Assembly (NCBI RefSeq): GCF_032854445.1
Contig: NC_088301.1
Coordinates: 58,354,512-58,418,511, forward strand
Reading direction: 5' to 3'
Length of the DNA: 64,000 nucleotides
Origin: Liolophura sinensis
Taxonomy: Eukaryota; Mollusca; Polyplacophora; Chitonida; Chitonidae
The first letter of the stretch is position 1; each line of letters begins with the position of its first letter. Below are positions 35,101 through 47,000 of this stretch, one piece after another. The notes beneath the pieces are model-generated. The model made no database searches. It was not told where the DNA came from and saw nothing but the letters and a program-made list of their open reading frames with translations. The translations under genes and the position numbers were made by a program.

Positions 35101-38100
35101 CAACTACAGACAGCGCCATCTATCACGTCACCTCCACATTGACTGTTATAACCCTGTTTTTGTTTTTAACTGAAAAAGTGAAACACTATATGCTACCAGG
35201 ATAATGCTCAGGACGCCAAGGCACCATCTGTCATAATCACCTAGTTTATTGTTAAGAGCCCAAATAACTTGCATGGATGTGCAGTGGCTGGGTAACAGAA
35301 ACTGGACCATGTATAGAGTTGTAATGACAAATTACCTGATAAAAGTTTTTAACTTGTTTTAGAACGGTTTAGCCTAGCTCTATAAATCCAGTTTTTTCAC
35401 GTTTTATCAACCAAATTGAGCATAGTTATTTCAGTCAGTAAAAACAAATTTTTTTCACTGAAAATATCCAGTTTTCAACGCCAAAAATTAAATAGGAGCA
35501 GATCGACAAATGTATACACAGGCTTTATTTATTTATATTTTTGACTTAAGAATATGTCACTTACACGACAGCCCTTGATATTCTGCTGTTTCCTTATGGT
35601 GGATGGAAAACCAAGCAGGGCCTAGGGGAAACATCTGCAGCTTTCTTTATTTTTATTTATTTGATTGACGTTTTATGCCATACTCAAGAATATTTCACTT
35701 ATACCAAAGCTCCAGCATTATGGTGGGAGGAAACCATGCAAGCCCACGGGAAACCTAAGACCATTCGCAGGTTGCTGATGGAGTTTGCCAGAGAGTTTGC
35801 CAGCAGGAGCTGGACTTGAACTCACAGCAACAGCAGTGGTGAGAGGCTCCTGGGTCACTGAGCCAAGGCTAGCATGATAACGCCCTCGGCCACAGACCAA
35901 GGAGGCAAATAGTTTCCTTTGTTAAAGTTGAAGAAACCAGAACCACCAGCTTTTGCCAAATTTCTGTATATCTTTCCAATGTGTGCCATGAAGTTTCACC
36001 TGCGGGTGAGCTATCTTGACATTCTGGTGGAAGGCAAATGACCTCCACCATACTTCACACAAGACCACCGAAACTGCCCTAAGGATGCTGCTGGAGGCTG
36101 TTTCTTAGTGGTTGTAACGTTACGCCAGTTGATAAATACCAATGCGGCTTATGCCATCAGTATAATTAGGCCGGCGTGATGTTACGACCCTCTGAGAAAC
36201 AGCCCTCTGATCATGTTTCACAACCAATGACTTACTGTAAGGACAGTGGAAACAGCAGAATATCAAGGGTTGCCTGTTGAAAGCTGGCATTTATCCAACA
36301 CCACAGAGAGAAGCATTTTAACCAGTAGGCCACAACTTGCCCTTACATGCCAATTCGTCAGTAATCTGCACATTTACTTACTCGTTGTGTAGAGCCTGCT
36401 TTGTTGGAAAACTCCATTCTAGAAGCAGCCCACTAAACGTTGCACTGCGAATAAGGATATTAAATGCATTCCTCTCTCGATCTATGGTCCAGTCTGCAAA
36501 CTCCATAACCACTAGATCATCAGGTGATTTCCAGTCTTCATACACATCTATATCTAGACGGCTGAGGCGATCTAAGTTAGAATCTCCAAGTTTGCCAGCC
36601 CCCTTAACTACCTTTTCCAGTATGTCAGAATCATTGTCAGAAAAAGATTTTCTTGGCTGATTCTTCATGATGGCATGTGACGGACTGGAGGTCAGGAGGT
36701 CAAAAGCCTGTTCATATGTCTTTATTTGTGCATCCTTTTTGGTAGTGGCATCGGTTGAACCAACAAGAATATCATTGATATAGAGTTCACATCGTAAAAA
36801 ACGCTGCTCATTTTCCGATAATAACTTCTTATAATAGCACACAGGGGTTAACCCAATCTGGACAGACAAACAGTCAATACTGTTAACCTTGTTAGTTTTC
36901 ACTGGAGTATCCCTTAAAGTGCTACAAAGGCAAGCCATCTGCTGAGTCAGGTTAGGTGATTTGCACAATTCAAGGGCAGCCATCGCAGCTGCTGTGTTTG
37001 CCTTCTTTGCTGCGCTCTTCTCTGTAGTTATTGGAAAATATTCCATTTCTTCCCAACAGCCATCTCGTAAAAATCCCTCAATATTTCTACCTGACAATAA
37101 GTTTTCCACTGATCTTGTTTTCAAGGCTGCTAAAGCATTAGTGTATGTATCATGTTTAGCATCTCTCTTATTTAGTCCATGTCCATGGGCAATTGGGACA
37201 TGACCTAAACACACAATGCCTTTAAAAACACGTTTACCACTTTTCTGTGTGTGAGCAATACAAGTGAATTCACTTTTAAGACCGCATCGTGACTGTGACA
37301 GTGACTGCTCCACAACCCCAATGCAATTTTCAGCTATTACTGGGTTATCTCTGATGTATCTCAACAGGGACTCTAACCTTGGTTTGGTGTCAACTGAATC
37401 AGAAGCACCTCCAGTATCAGGTATAGAACTGACATCATTCCATTCTCCAGTTATTTCTTCATCTTTGACATTCCCCAATTGGCTGCGCAAAGCTTCTACA
37501 CCAGGGTCAACCAAGCAAAGAATTTCAACGACAGACTTTGTCGTTAAGATTTCCAGAGCTTTTGTGTAGATTTCATGCTTTAACTCCCTTTTACTTGGTC
37601 CAACTGCTCTCACTATAAAATGACCACCAAGGGTGAAGCACCCTGTGAATTTAGTAAGAGAACTGTATTTTAGTAGTTCTTCTACAGAGTAGTCAGCTGT
37701 CAAGTGGAGTTTGCTGCTAGTTAGTCCATTTTCTATTGTTTGTATGGCATTCACTTTTATTGGCTCTTGTTTGAGAAAGCCACAAAATCGACGAATCTTC
37801 TCTGCCACTGTTAAATTGGAATTATTGTGCACCATGCTCTGATCTCTAATTGGTTCTCTTCCAACTGTATGCTTCTGCGACCCTCTTGTTCCTCTACCAG
37901 CACCCCTACCTACCCCACGAGTGGCATTCATAAGTTTCCCTCTACCTCTGGCTCTCTGCTGGTCTCCCCCGCAGCCTCTGCCCCCACGTGGATCCCACTG
38001 AGCTGATCCAAATGAGCGACCTCTTCCGCCTGAGAAACGTCCTCTCTGAGACCCATAGTCTTGACCTTCACTCTTCTGCTGGCTGTATCCACCCCAACTA

Positions 38101-38516
38101 TTTTCCTGCTTATAACTGGATTTCAGTGTACTCCATCTTTTACCTTCAGACCCAGTCCTTGAGAATGAATTTTCATTACTTCTCCCATGTCCATAATCAA
38201 ATGACTGTCTGCTTGTTCCAGCTGTATCATTAAATAGATCCACTGGGTTTTCAAGACCCAAATCAGCTATGGTTGAGTTGTACAGCCTGCGAGAGAACTC
38301 TAAAAATGCTGATGGTAGTTCAGAAACTTGCTTGATTGGTGGCAATGGGGGTGGTAATAATGGTGGAACAGATGTATTCTGGGACTGCTGAGAATTATCA
38401 AGCCGTGGTCTTCGGTACTGGCCTTCAAATGAGGGATTGGGTAAATGGCGCTTTCGAGTATTCTGCCAACCACCCCAGCCATCCTGTGACCCACTGTAGT
38501 CCATATCTTCATACAT
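32176..38516 (-). CDS. NKRF-like RNA-binding protein B (inverted paralogue of A)
   Basis: Coding exons 38516-36382, 34308-34185 and 33291-32176 join in phase to 1124 residues. It matches gene A unit by unit: AEKIRRFCGFLKQEPI, FTGCFTLGGHFIVRAVGPSK, VNSIDCLSVQIGLTPVCYYK, SATFSGLLLEWSF, and in the last exon LLSWEDLEAG, SFGPGIPELVSKAI and ENGGQSGKYRLL. So it has four dsRBD-like units followed by the R3H-like region, with no G-patch seen. The N-terminus differs from A: a PPLLPPPLPPI stretch and RG/RGG clusters instead of SR dipeptides. The C-terminus ends in a low-complexity tail with about ten GKGRGFS-type units, absent from A. The last-exon acceptor could also be six bases further in (CAG|AGA), in the same frame. 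Likely a nuclear RNA-binding protein by family; function inferred. Confidence 0.85.
32400..32645 (-). repeat. Coding repeat of about 30 bp (GKGRGFS units)
   Basis: Within the last exon of NKRF-like gene B, a unit close to 'ggaaagggcaggggattcag' repeats about eight to ten times and encodes GFSNSGKGR-type decapeptides. The frame is kept throughout, so it is a translated repeat. Confidence 0.85.
35517..35637 (-). mobile_element. SINE-like retroposon (family 1), partial, minus orientation
   Basis: ttatttatttatatttttga, cacttacacgacagc and tatggtggatggaaaacc match the reverse complement of the family body, more diverged than its neighbour. In intron 1 of NKRF-like gene B. Confidence 0.55.
35645..35890 (-). 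mobile_element. SINE-like retroposon (family 1), minus orientation, near full length
   Basis: Tail tttatttttatttatttgat, then gacgttttatgccatactca, cagcattatggtgggaggaa, and a tRNA-like head ending near ggtcactgagccaaggctag. Intronic in gene B. Confidence 0.78.
36096..36204. mobile_element. Fold-back element with arms of about 31 bp
   Basis: ggctgtttcttagtggttgt..aacgttacgcc at the left pairs imperfectly with the reverse complement of ggcgtgatgttacgaccctc..tgagaaacagcc at the right. Intronic in gene B, close to the donor of exon 1. Confidence 0.7.
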
Positions 38517-39597
38517 TTTCTTTCAAAAAAAAAAGGATACAAAATACCAGTTAATTACCTCATGGAGTTTAAATCAGCAATTGCTACAAATCAAAATGAG
38601 AGAATAAATCAAAACTATTTTGTATAAAAACTTTAATCTGACTAGGGCCTGGTACCAAAAAAGAAAACCCTAAATGATGCTAAAAAATAGGCTATAGCCC
38701 AACTAAACAACTTGAAGAGGAAAAATAATTATGCTAATAATTTAGATTCTTTAAATCAACATTTAAATCAAGTACTTGGCAGTTTAATTTCTGTTATGGA
38801 CTATTCATTAAACTTCATCTTGTTCTTATCCATCATATTCCTACAAAACTTAAATAAGTTGAATCGGGGAGTTTGGACATGTCAGAGGCTCTTGCAAACT
38901 AACATGGCTAAAAGGCGTGATTTTACCATGGTAATTATAGGTTTACCTGGGGAGATGTTTTTGCGTCTTTAAGACACATTTGTGGTAAAATTAACATGGG
39001 AGACTCAGAAGTAAGAAAGATAGGAGAAAAACTGGAAATGAGACTCCCTGATTTCAAATTCTGGCTAAATCTATGATGATAGTTGCTGATCATTTGCAGC
39101 TATCATAAAATCACATTGTTTGCAGAATTACTTTGCAAGAGACACCATCTTATATTGCCTAAACATTAATGAACTTTTAAGATTTGTGAAATGCTGATTC
39201 GGCTTTCTGCTATGAAACAAACTTATTCAGTATAACACACTTAAGACATAACACACACAAAGATAACATGTTAGCCAAGGATCTCAGCTGAGATCTTTCA
39301 ACAGCTTTAAAGTTCTGACTTATGCTCACATGCTATGTCAACCTCACTGAATCAGATTTTAAAAATATGGCAGGGCATGGTGACCTGCTAAATGTGACCC
39401 TATTTTCGACTCAACTTGACTTATAGGAGAATGGTGATGTAAAGCCAAGTAGCCAAGTGTGGAAATATTTAAACCTTCAGAATTGCCGTGCTTTACGTGT
39501 ATTCAGGAGGAATCTAACACGCATGCATCAGAAAAGAATGAGGATGTACCTCTTTGTAAGCATTATACTGCAATTGGGTCCACATAGCCCTCGGCCT

Positions 39598-39868
39598 AAT
39601 TTATTTATTTATTTTTCTGATTGGTGTTTTACGCCGTACTCAAGAATATATCTCTTATATGATGGCAGCCAGCATTATGGTGGGTGGAAACCGGGCAGAG
39701 CCCGGGGGAAACTCACGACCATCCGCAAGTTGCTGACAGACCTTCCCACGTACGGCAGGAGAGGAAGCCAGCATGAGCTGGACTTGAACTCACAGCGACC
39801 GCCTTGGTAAGGAATTCCTGGGTCATTAAGCTGCGCTAGCACGCTAACCAACTGAGCCACATAGGCCC
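39598..39868 (-). mobile_element. SINE-like retroposon (family 1), minus orientation, near full length
   Basis: Reads ttatttatttatttttctga, ttggtgttttacgccgtact, cagcattatggtgggtggaa, then a tRNA-like head ending 'gctaaccaactgagccacat'. Confidence 0.8.
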
Positions 39869-40137
39869 CCCCTCCCGGGTCTAGGGTGGTCAGTGGTTCC
39901 TGCATATCAGCATACCAGCCAACTTTAGACCAAGGTCTCAGGCTCTTACCATATTCCTTAAATGACTGATGTTTCTGCAACAAAATCAATGAATGTTTTA
40001 CCGAAATATATTACTGATGTGCCACTTGTTATTGAACCTGTTTATTTTTTCAATATGAAGAAACTATCAAGTTTTATAAACTACATGTATGTGAGTCCTG
40101 TGCCATGACTCAGCCATGAAGACATGAAAAGGCTCTG

Positions 40138-40447
40138 TGGATGGTGAGTGAGTGCGTGCTTGGAGTTTAACATTACTGAACAATTTTCCAGTGATATGAC
40201 AACGAATGAGTCCTCAGAGTGCATGTATTGTACCTCTTTTTTGCAGTACGTATTTCAACCGCTCTTTTCTCTAGCACTGCTTCACTGAGACAACTTAACA
40301 AAGTCAACTAAGCCCTTTATTCTGAATGCCAAGTGAGATAGTTACAACTTCCTCCTTTAAGGTCTTAAATGTGACCTGGTCCAGGACTGAACCTGGGCCT
40401 ACCACCCACAAATCAAACTCTTTACCAACTGAGCTATCGTGCCCAGC
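40138..40447 (-). mobile_element. tRNA-derived SINE (family 2), minus orientation
   Basis: On the minus strand it starts gggcacgatagctcagttgg (A-box-like), continues through a body shared with 8512-8735 and 51053-51418, and ends in a (cact)n-type tail. Confidence 0.78.
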
Positions 40448-41949
40448 GCTCTGTCACCTGTGAACACAGTCCTATTTCTCAGTCATCACACAGTTCATTT
40501 TATGGGTGTGAGGTTTTCTATACACCCCAAATTGGGAACAGAACTGATATGGCAAGCAAATTAAGATGTTGTGCACGCTGGCCCTGGCTGTCATTTCCCA
40601 GGTGTAAACAACGGTCAACAGTAGGGAGACTTTTACGGTAATGAATACGCCTACTGTACAGACGAAATATCAAACTTGGCTAGACTGTACAGATAAAGTC
40701 AGAAGGTCTGCATACAACCAAGGAGGGCTAAAAGTAAGTGGTCATAACACGATAACTGCTGTAGTGCTATTTCTTGGCTGCAACTCACTAAAAAGTGTCC
40801 GAGGCCGCACTAGTGTATGTGCTTCGCCTCCGTTTCCGTTAACATCTTATTACCAGTAATCTCCCTACGTGTCAATTCTATCGCAACTATATGTTGATGA
40901 GCTTCAGGAATCGACGGCTGATGACAGTGATCCGTTAAAGGATTGAAGGTTCGCCCAGGCACTTAGTTCCAGCCTCAAAATGGCGAAGGTACACTGTTAC
41001 TATCAGTAGACACACACGCCTGCGTTTGTTGCAGGTCATAACATACTTCTTACGGCAAATAAAATGTCTTTTGTCGCCCTTTTTCTCGTAAAACACAAAG
41101 AATATTATCTGAATGCAATGCCTCAAACCAAAGAAACAATTTGGGGTCATACCATACCTAAAATTCGCACACTGCCATGGACGACATTAGATGAAAAGAC
41201 CGGAAGACACACTCGTACATTTTCTACTTTTGATTTATACAAAGTTGCTATAGATCTATTTACTGATGCCGTTGTGCTGCTGCCTACTTGTACGATCGGG
41301 TTCGTTTACCTACACGCATATCCGTTACGCTAGAAATCTATTTTAGTAACAGAGAACAAATAGTACATTGAGGATAATAACTGAGTTGTTACACTCATAC
41401 TTAACTTTTATACATCACCCAAAAAATTAAGTTTTTTTTTAACATGCTCTTCATAGATTAAATTCATCATTTGTAAATTATAGCCTAAACTAAAACAAAC
41501 GCATGGAACATACATAGAGTAGTGTGCAGGCCTTGGTGACACTTATAAGCAGGTAGGTTGCAAGATACACAGTTTACACGAGTATACTTGCTGAAAAAGC
41601 TGGAAAAGAAAAAGTATTACATTCATTTGAGTTTTCAAACTAATGTGCACGTACATATTACGACAAGGAATCATGTATGCAATAGTTCGTGACATCCCGC
41701 TAACCCAGATTTAGGGAGACGCAAACTTTATCTGCACGTATCCGCCGTAGTATGAGACTTATTCTGCCGGCTACGACCATACCGCTTACATCAACTTAAC
41801 ATTCCGAAAGAAAACGCAGTCCGTTTGTCCATGCGATATTTCCGGTCCCTCACCAATTTTGTTACCATTATGTATATAATATCTGGCAAAGCCATTAATT
41901 TATTAGCTTTAGTTGTCACCTTTACATGCACACATGTATGTGTAGGCCA

Positions 41950-41989
41950 TAGCTCTATGGGTCCACATATACATAGCCCCATAGAGCTA
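41950..41989. repeat. Perfect 12-bp hairpin
   Basis: tagctctatggg (41950-41961) and cccatagagcta (41978-41989) are exact reverse complements separated by 16 bases. Confidence 0.85.
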
Positions 41990-42439
41990 ATGTATGACTA
42001 TATCATTGCATTACTGTGTTGTTTTGTTACTGTTTTTCAATCAGCTCAGTTAACAACTGTAGGCCTATATCAGCATTATTGTCGATCTAACCCTATTGAA
42101 AGAAAACTCGTGAAGTTTTGCAGCTATGGTCATTGTGAGCCACACATAGCCTTTTCTCCTTTTTAACAAATATACTGCCTATTAATACGGTTAATTTGTG
42201 TAAAATACTTCCATAGCCGATCATGAAAGCAAATTCATAAAGTATTGCTGAGATAGTCATCTAAATCTACATGCAATATGCAGGGCTATATAGATGAACT
42301 ACACTTCCGTTGTGTGAGTTTTTAAGGATTTTTGGTTGGTGTAAACGAGAATCAGTCCTAACGCTGGTCACTGGCCAGCGTGACTGGTCCCAGTGAGGAG
42401 CTACTCAGTGGGCTACCCTGACAGATGCTGGACAGCGTA

Positions 42440-42600
42440 CCAGTCAACTTGGCGTCATTTCCGACGTCACCTCCGGTTTGTGTGTTGCCTATTGTGTTGT
42501 TAGAACTTCCTCAGCTGTCGACTTATCATTTCTGGATAAAGGACTCAAAGAAAGAAGTGTATTTACAGTTTTTCACAACCGCAAATAATTGTTGGAGGGT
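42440..42600 (+). promoter_or_regulatory. Candidate ARIH2 promoter and non-coding first exon
   Basis: A CRE-like word (gacgtcac) lies at about 42463, near cgtcatttcc and ctccgg, in locally less AT-rich DNA. A possible donor (gttggag|ggtaggta) is near 42596. The first coding exon of ARIH2 is preceded by an acceptor (ctgtacag near 43915), so an upstream non-coding exon is expected. No transcript supports this position. Confidence 0.25.
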
Positions 42601-43544
42601 AGGTATGAGGGAAATCACGGCTCTGGAAGATTTCAAATATTTGTGACTAATTTTGACAGTATCACGACACAATGGCGTCTGTCAGTGTCAGCTTTGTTTG
42701 GTTTGGTTCTCAGAATATGTGTGGTTTTAGCCTTCTGTGTCTAATGTGGGTTAGTTTTTGTTTCATATTCCACATTACACAATCTTCTAGTATCCTGCTC
42801 TCGATGCTGAAATAAGTGTACATGTTTATGGCTTAGGCGTAATGTGATGTGCTTGGTGTCATCATTTTATGGTACATAGTTATATATTATGACTTTCCGT
42901 TCCTGGCAGTCGAACGTGAACCAATGTGGCCCTGCCATCTGTCATGATATTGAGCAAAAGTTATGAAACCTCTTTCCTTATTAGTTTGTTAATCCAAATT
43001 AGCTCAGAAGTCTTAGTATGAGGCGAAAAGTGTCATGTTTTTTTTTTTCATTTCAAACTTTCAAATCTAAGAATCTGTTTCTGTATTAGATGAACGTTGA
43101 CTAATTAAATGATTCAGGCATCAGGGTTAGGGACACTGTCACATCTAACCTGGCGATGATCCAGAGTTTGTCTAGGCCCCTGAAACTCTGATAAGATTGA
43201 AAATAATTGAACAGAGAATGAAATAAATATATCCATTCTCAAAGCAGTGATTACTTCATGTCCAGTTTGGCACAAATTTAACGATGCGATGTCTTTCTAC
43301 ACTTTATTTACTTCATACTGGAATGAACATGGATCAGTGCTTGTTACAGTGTTCACTCACACAACATGTGTAATTGCACTTTGACTAATCATGGTGATTA
43401 TTATGCAGTAATTGCTTTTAGAATCTAGTAATAACTAATTGTGAAACCTCAAACTGGATTTATAGATACACTGATCACTGGAAATTATTACATAAGTGAA
43501 AAAAAAAGCATATTCTTTTCATCCTGCTGATATCTTATTGTCCT

Positions 43545-43582
43545 GATTGGCATTAAACAACAATCAAATAAATAAATAAGTG
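43545..43582 (+). mobile_element. SINE 3' tail fragment
   Basis: attggcattaaacaacaatc followed by aaataaataaataag, the family 1 end without its body. Confidence 0.5.
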
Positions 43583-44025
43583 ATGTTCTTCTCACAAAGT
43601 GTAAACTCGCCATGATATGGCTGAGATATTGCCGATGTGGCGTTAAGCCACAATCATTCATTCATTCATTCACAAAGTGTAGATGTGCATAGTGCAATCC
43701 ATTAAATCACAAAAAAGGGAATTCCTACGTACAATTTATCTTTATTACACAATGTTGACAATATTCTAACATTGTTTACTGTTTAGCCTTCCTTTTTTTG
43801 TAAATTTTTTGTTGCCATTTCTTGTGTTAAATTGCAGTTTCCTTGAAAGATTAGCACTTATAGCACTAAGGCTCTTAAATAAAATCTATATGTAGTTTGC
43901 TCTTATTCTGTACAGATCGGATTTTCCAAGACACGAAGTTTGTTAGTGCCTTGTGACTGAAGTTAAAGATAAAGAGAGACCTGTAGAAGTGAGCAGACTC
44001 GGGGCCTTGGCCTGCAAGAGGCAGT

Positions 44026-47000
44026 ATGTCTGCAATGATCACGAGTCAGGGTTCAGATGATGAATCAGACTATGACCAGTCTGATCACATGGAAGATGAG
44101 GAGGATGTATATGGGGGCTACTATGACAATGATGCAGATGATCTTGACCTCGATAAACCCCACAAAAGTGATGACCCCGAATACTTTGAGTTTGAGCTTC
44201 TTCAAGAGGAAGATATCGAAAGGTTTTTAAATGAAGAAGTAGAGGCTCTGAGTAGCAATTTGAAGGCAAGTACATGTAGTTAGAATATCCATGACTTGTA
44301 CAAAAGTTGTTGCATACTATAAATTCCATGTACAGGAAAGTTCTGTTTCTATGAATTAAGCTCAGTGTGACAAGAGAAGTCATATCCATTTAGAAAAAGT
44401 GTCATGGAAACTTTGTGTATGTAGTGGCAAATCATGAGGTACTTAATTTGGTACAACCAATGTTTGTGTAAAGCAAAGGATTTAATTAGTAGACTCCTCA
44501 CATTGTATAATGTAGAATGTGTTTACATGTATGGTGTGATACCATAATTATTAATTTGACATCCACACAATTGAAAGTGAATGGGTATGTAATTACTCTA
44601 TAATTTTTTAGTTGTGACCTATTTTATTGTGATTTGCTATTCTTTGGATAAATTTGAGATACTACTGAAATGAATAATTTGTGTAAGACCCATCTTACAG
44701 GATTGTTGAATGTCCTCTGTGATGTAAAATACTACATGCATACTCTGAGGTACGGTACTAGCAGTCGCATGTTATATTGTTTCTTGATTTAATTCTGACT
44801 TACAGATTGCACCATCATTGGCAAAAATGCTGCTTCATGCTCAAGCTTGGCAGAGAGAAAGTATTTTAGTGAGGTAAGAATGGACAGGGGATCTTGGAGA
44901 TGTGTCAGGATAAGTCCTACCAATTTTAGTGTGGAAAATGCATTTTTCCTCGTGTCACAGGGACAAGATAGATTTATAGATCAATCTGCTGTCAAATTTT
45001 CATGATCAGTGGTTTCCCATAGGTGCAAAATTGGTGATTTTAATTTTCTGTGATTAGAATGATTGCTTCTATGAAAGAGATTGCCTGTTTAACATTTGAC
45101 GAATTGTATACTGGCTGGATAGAATTGTTTTTTACAAATGGGGCATTTATTTGATGTTATGTGTAGGAAAGGATGAGTGCAGTATCAGAAAAATATTCAT
45201 CAATAGAGCCTGGACAGATAGGCACTCAGGTAGATGTTACTATATGCCCAAAGTGTTGTGGATGTATACATGTACAGGATCAAAGCAGGGTACACGTAGC
45301 TGTACTAATTCCTCTCTTTGTTTCAGGTACAGAGCAGATGCAAATGGACTACTAATTGATTCCCACATCATGCCTGCTGTCCCATGTCAGGTATGTTGTA
45401 TTTGTTATTGGCTATTGGTGAACCTTTTCTCTTTTCAGTAGTAAAAGGTAAAAACATCCTTATTGTTTTTTACAGGCTGTGTCAAGGTCAATTAAATTTA
45501 ACTTTTTCTGTCCCCTTATCCATCTTGGGCAAAAAAGTGTATGTTATAAACTGTATGCTGAGATTTTAAGCTTATACAATCTTTAGCCTATAACTGCTTT
45601 ATATAAAAAGAATCAGTTTGAACTATGCAGTCAAAAATGGCTTTTATATCAAAGATATAGACTGGAAAATATATATATAAATAATATTCATATTTGTCAT
45701 TTATTTTCATAAATTTGCTGTGTTGATAAGGGGAGATCACCACATGTTTGCGGGTACAATGTTTATGTATAAAAGCTGTCTAATAGAAAATAACACTGGC
45801 AATCAGCATCAATTATCTTATTGACTGCTAAACTGTAAGACTTAAATAAAAATAAAATAAAGACTAATAAAAAGTGAATGAAAAAAGAAAATGCTTTTAG
45901 GCATAATGTTTTGTTGTTTCAGGAACCAATAGATAGTAGTGGGTATGTCTGTCCAGTCTGCATTGAACGCTGTACTACCGACAAACTACAACACCTCAGT
46001 TGTGGACATCATTTTTGTACAGATTGCTGGGATAGGCATTTCCAAATTCAAATTCAGGATGGCATAACCACAGGTTTGTTGCCTATTTATGTTCGTGATT
46101 GTTAAGATTGCAGTTAGAAAACTTTTGCTTGTTTGACCATGTATTTAAGTGAGGTTTTGCCATGCACCTGGGTTAGGGTGGTGGGGTTTTTTTTCCAAAC
46201 TCTTCAAGGTTTTCTCCACCCATAAACCTGATCGTCGCCATGAAATCCAGCCATGAAACTACATTTTGTTACTTTATTTTAGGACTTGAATGCATGGCAA
46301 AAGACTGCAGTGTTCTGGTTCCGGAAGACTTCCTGTATAGCATCTTGAGCAAGCCTGAACTGAGAGAAAAATACACCCGCCTACTATTCTGTGATCATGT
46401 GAAGGTATGAATATATACACAGATTTGACATGTATGTGAAGTGATACAGTATTCGCTGGTGTTTTTCACTTTTTTAATATGGTCAGCTAGTGGAAGAAAT
46501 TTTAGCTGGTTCTGATGGACAAGATTCCTTTCTCTGTATTAGGACTTTTACAATTAAGAAGTCAAAGTTGTCCAATCAAATTACATAATTTGAGTTGACA
46601 GTGTGAAATATTTTCACCTTACCTTCAAAGTAGTCCTTCTGACTTTCCAGTGGTTTATACATGTAATGTTTCACGTTCTAGAGTCATCCACAACTAATGT
46701 TTTGTCCTGGACCGAATTGTGAAGTTATTGTTCGAGCAGCTCAGGGACTGGCCAAAAAAGTAGAGTGCAACTTCTGTAAAACCTCATTTTGGTAAGTTAT
46801 AAGAGATTTTATACAGATTTTAATTTAAAGGTAAATTTAAATACATGTACTTATATTACTTGGCGAATAAAGTTCATAATTATTGTAAATTCATGTTCAT
46901 TGCCCAAATAAGTTTTGATTAGTGGAAAATAGTTTGATTTAAATATGATTATCACAGCCGATGCATGTATTGTAACAGCAGGTTGAGTGCAGTTTGGTAA

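Larger units (their letters stand above)
38517..43915. other. Spacer between divergent gene B and ARIH2
   Basis: Contains two complete SINEs, SINE tails near 43545-43672, a small hairpin at 41950-41989 and the likely promoters of both flanking genes. Short open frames such as 41064-41333 show no recognisable domain. A SINE-type tail (gatatggctgagatattgcc...gttaagccacaatc then (attc)n) lies at 43608-43672. Confidence 0.5.

Noticed and set aside
41064-41333. 89-codon plus-strand open frame
   Set aside because: No recognisable family and no splice or conservation evidence.
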